From contig NZ_FNSM01000001.1 in NCBI RefSeq assembly GCF_900105415.1, forward strand, positions 3,262,501 to 3,326,500: DNA of 64,000 nucleotides, read 5' to 3'. The notes under the pieces are model-generated. The model ran no database searches. It was not told the DNA's origin and was given only the letters and a program-made list of their open reading frames with translations. How positions within the stretch are numbered: the first letter of the stretch is position 1; the number at the start of each line of letters is the position of its first letter. This document shows, piece after piece, positions 62,970 through 64,000 of this stretch. This stretch comes from Streptomyces sp. TLI_105. Its GTDB lineage: Bacteria; Actinomycetota; Actinomycetes; Streptomycetales; Streptomycetaceae. Made by a program: the position numbers and the translations under genes.

Positions 62970-63734
62970 TCAGCCGAGCTTGGCGGCCTGCGCGTCGATC
63001 ACGGCCTTCGGCAGCGCCTCGACCGTGCCGCCGAGGCTGAGGGTGGAGAACGAGGCCAGGGTGTTGCCCTTGCGGAAGACGACCAGCTTGGTGACGAACG
63101 GCTCGCCGTCCATGTCGGTGGTCACCGTCCAGGCGAGCGACTCCTCGCCGGCGGACACCGTCTCCGGCGCGACCTTGCTGATCTTCGTCTTCTCGCCGCC
63201 GCCGAGGAGCGTGAAGCCGCCCGCGCAGTCGGTGCCGGCGGTCTTCAGGGAGGCGAAGGCCTCCTGGGCGCCCTGCCCGTCGTACGAGCCGAGGGTCACG
63301 CTCGTCACGGGTGCGGCCAGCGCCCCGAGGGCGTCCTTCGGCGAGGCCGAGGCCCCTTCGGTCTTGGGCACCTCGATGGTCTTGCGCTGCGCGGACGCGC
63401 CCGGTTCGCCGGTGGCGACGGACGACATCGCGTGGGCGAGGGGCGTGCAGGAGGGCTTGTCGGCGGAGACGGAGTCGGCCTTCACGATGTCCGTGGCCTT
63501 GGCCTTCTGGACCTGGTGGCCCGGCAGGTCGGCCTGCTCGACGATCAGCTTCTCCAGCTCGGCGGCGGACAGCGCCTTCGCGGCGGGCGCGCTGCTCGCG
63601 GCGGAGGCGCTCGGCGCGGCGTCCTTGCCGGTGCCCTTGTCCCCGCCCTTCTCCCCGCCGCCGCATGCGGTGACGAGCAGCGCGAGGGAGAGGGCGGTGG
63701 TGGCGACGGCGGCGCTTCTCAGGGACGTACGCAT
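62970..63734 (-). CDS. lipoprotein of unknown function, 254 aa
   Basis: Lipoprotein signal ending LLVTACGGG (Cys about residue 24), Gly/Lys and Ala/Ser linker, then a domain with two Cys (KPSCTPLAHAM and GTDCAGGFTLL) that could form a disulfide, and a pattern of alternating strands. It resembles the LppX/DUF3558-like sensor lipoproteins common in actinobacteria, but no firm family assignment. Same direction as glmS, 100 bases upstream of it. Weak ribosome binding site. Confidence 0.75.
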   Translation of the reverse strand: MRTSLRSAAVATTALSLALLVTACGGGEKGGDKGTGKDAAPSASAASSAPAAKALSAAELEKLIVEQADLPGHQVQKAKATDIVKADSVSADKPSCTPLAHAMSSVATGEPGASAQRKTIEVPKTEGASASPKDALGALAAPVTSVTLGSYDGQGAQEAFASLKTAGTDCAGGFTLLGGGEKTKISKVAPETVSAGEESLAWTVTTDMDGEPFVTKLVVFRKGNTLASFSTLSLGGTVEALPKAVIDAQAAKLG

Positions 63735-63756
63735 CGGTGGTGGTTCTCTGCTTTCT

Positions 63757-63925
63757 CTGCGGGCCGCGCGATGACGGCTCTCTACGGGCCGCGCGGCGGC
63801 GACGGCTCTGTGCGGGGCCGCACGGCGGCGGCTCTCCACAGGTCCACGCGACGGCGGCTCGGCTCTCCGTGCCGCCCGGCGGCGGCCCTCGGCTCTCTCG
63901 ATGCCGCCCGGCGGCGGCTCCCCCC
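63757..63925. repeat. degenerate GC-rich tandem repeats
   Basis: Units of about 30-36 bases with the core CGCGGCGGCGACGGCTCT (variants GGCCGCACGGCGGCGGCT, CCGCCCGGCGGCGGC) occur about five times upstream of the lipoprotein gene. No gene is visible to the window end. Confidence 0.7.
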
Positions 63926-64000
63926 GTGTGAGGTGCGGAGCACACGCGGCTCCTGCATGATCGCCGCTGCCCGCGGACGGCACAACGGCTTTTGTCGCGT

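Noticed and set aside
63735..64000. Short coding frames at the right edge
   Set aside because: They are Arg/Pro/Gly-rich frames produced by the tandem repeats, without ribosome binding sites or codon bias.

Overview
The window is high-GC actinobacterial chromosome and almost certainly Streptomyces. It carries near-identical versions of the developmental regulators whiD and bldM, a groES-groEL1 pair under two CIRCE operators, strong third-position GC bias, and sugar transporter genes without a local ATPase. The gene order glmS, acpS, nnr, alr, tsaE, tsaB, rimI, tsaD, groES, groEL1, WhiB-type gene, SigD-type sigma, guaB, guaB3, GMC oxidoreductase, guaA follows the arrangement I recall for mycobacteria. 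The backbone is therefore conserved core chromosome with insertions.

Layout. 1-10,033: end of an envelope-stress type protein, small membrane proteins, a DoxX protein, an aldolase-like enzyme, guaA, a chorismate mutase preceded by a leaderless aromatic leader peptide and a terminator hairpin, a ChoD-like GMC oxidoreductase and a succinate-semialdehyde dehydrogenase. 10,186-17,774: three tandem membrane kinase genes with related extracytoplasmic domains; the middle one has lost its catalytic residues and carries a Tyr/Glu repeat insert. 17,964-24,852: glpD, a nucleotide-sugar dehydrogenase homologue without its catalytic Cys, guaB3, guaB and a SigD/ShbA-like sigma factor. 25,006-28,936: bldM, whiD, a LysR regulator, a MOSC protein and a short-chain dehydrogenase. 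28,940-37,915: a carbohydrate-use island (beta-helix protein, DUF2264 protein, DeoR/LacI-hybrid regulator, binding protein, two permeases, hydroxyacid dehydrogenase) with shared promoter and half-site motifs. 37,957-41,526: a very large STAND NTPase with helical repeats and an amyloid-motif-like N-terminus. 42,375-50,637: chaperonins, two paralogous polysaccharide deacetylases, a THUMP-like methyltransferase and an ECF42/DGPF pair. 50,634-62,869: the tRNA t6A genes tsaD, rimI, tsaB and tsaE, plus alr, nnr, acpS and glmS, interrupted by a solo tnpB element. 62,970-64,000: a lipoprotein and a tandem-repeat tract.

The core genes serve GMP synthesis (guaA, guaB), cell-wall precursor supply (glmS, alr, L,D-transpeptidase), tRNA t6A modification, carrier-protein activation and protein folding. 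The development regulators sit in the middle. A recurring feature is a TANNNT-like -10 element 6 or 7 nt upstream of the start codon, which predicts leaderless mRNAs for about ten genes. The most interesting leads are the aromatic leader/attenuator before chorismate mutase, the STAND protein, the pseudokinase inside the kinase cluster, the tnpB insertion in the t6A/alr region, an iron-box-controlled 52-residue protein, and the CIRCE element that doubles as the 3' end of a lipoprotein gene. All functions are inferred by reading; no database search was possible.
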